From Propionibacteriaceae bacterium P6A17 (GTDB lineage: Bacteria > Actinomycetota > Actinomycetes > Propionibacteriales > Propionibacteriaceae): a DNA stretch of 64,000 bases. The stretch is taken from assembly GCA_000619965.1 (NCBI GenBank), contig JHVD01000007.1, forward strand, positions 124,001 to 188,000. The letters run 5' to 3'. The notes beneath the pieces were generated by a model, which was given only the letters and a program-made list of their open reading frames with translations, had not been told where the DNA came from and did no database searches. Positions 63,873 through 64,000 of the stretch are shown piece by piece (position 1 is the stretch's first letter; each line of letters begins with the position of its first letter). The translations under genes were made by a program, and so were the position numbers.

Positions 63873-64000
63873 TCAGTCGTCGAGCTCCTGCAGCGCCTGG
63901 AGTGCCATGTCTGGGAAGTCCGTCATCACCACGTCCACGCCGAGCACGGCCGCGCCGACGACGTGCCCTCGCGTGTTGACAGGCCAGGCACGCACCTGCA
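63873..64000 (-). CDS. Glycerophosphodiester phosphodiesterase, C-terminal end (cut by window edge)
   Basis: The last 42 codons are visible: RAWPVNTRGHVVGAAVLGVD, then VVMTDFPDMALQALQELDD and a TGA. The WPVNT strand, the LGVDxxxTDxPD motif and the end of the protein match the C-terminus of GDPD-family TIM barrels that hydrolyse glycerophosphodiesters to glycerol-3-phosphate and an alcohol. The catalytic region lies outside the window. Confidence 0.8.
   Translation of the reverse strand, partial: QVRAWPVNTRGHVVGAAVLGVDVVMTDFPDMALQALQELDD

Overview
The window is chromosomal DNA of a high-GC Gram-positive bacterium. GC-rich codon third positions, GTP-dependent PEP carboxykinase, an HspR-type operator at clpB, a DUF222/HNH gene, a tRNA-deaminase-associated acidic protein and many leaderless transcripts all point to Actinobacteria, most likely the Propionibacteriales/Propionibacteriaceae. 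No phage, insertion sequence or CRISPR array is visible. It reads as core genome with local accessory patches and deletion scars.

Layout. 0-10 kb: fructose-bisphosphate aldolase (cut by the window edge), a PH-domain membrane protein, TrmH-type methyltransferase, pdxK, yceI, a DUF368 polyprenyl-phosphate transporter-type protein, a sortase-fold protein lacking its catalytic residues coupled to pyrE, a spermidine-synthase-like protein, MATE, pcp and a PiT phosphate transporter with a PHO-box-like repeat at its start. 10-14 kb: a decayed patch with a frameshifted membrane protein, a large perfect hairpin and a tandemly duplicated lipoprotein gene next to a secreted protein. 14-22.6 kb: pdxH, a DUF1707 protein with an L7/L12-like tail, clpB, adenosine deaminase, a metal-binding HMA protein with its P-type ATPase, and a Crp/Fnr regulator. 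22.7-28.2 kb: a sugar (or polyol) uptake operon (ROK regulator with an in-frame TGA, Gfo/Idh/MocA dehydrogenase, binding protein, two permeases). 28-42 kb: threonine catabolism (tdh-kbl), a glycosyltransferase with a TVP38-type membrane protein, pckG, ldh, a ZIP transporter, gnd, an MFS transporter, TerC and a penicillin-binding protein.

42-46 kb: a four-gene translationally coupled operon (unknown secreted protein, ABC ATPase, two membrane proteins), which is the best candidate here for an undescribed system, followed by a CDF transporter. 46-54 kb: DUF222/HNH protein, aldo-keto reductase, low-molecular-weight phosphatase, flavodoxin-domain protein, pfkA, a DUF559-type nuclease bracketed by two copies of the same perfect hairpin found at 11.1 kb, and a HerA-like ATPase. 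54-64 kb: LytR_C-domain protein, tRNA-Ser(CGA), a deletion scar joining the remains of a PucR regulator and an alcohol dehydrogenase ahead of an intact aldehyde dehydrogenase, tadA and its partner, upp, a GNAT protein, a second sugar ABC importer, menB and the tail of a glycerophosphodiesterase.

How it fits together: central carbon metabolism (fba, pfkA, pckG, ldh, gnd) is unusually well represented. Both sugar importers lack their own ATPase and must borrow one encoded elsewhere. Transcription signals are very readable: at least sixteen genes have a TANNNT hexamer 5-7 nt before the start codon with no ribosome binding site, while genes inside operons overlap (ATGA, GTGA, TGATG) or carry AGGAGG-like sites. 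Function assignments rest on motifs read by eye; no database search was possible.
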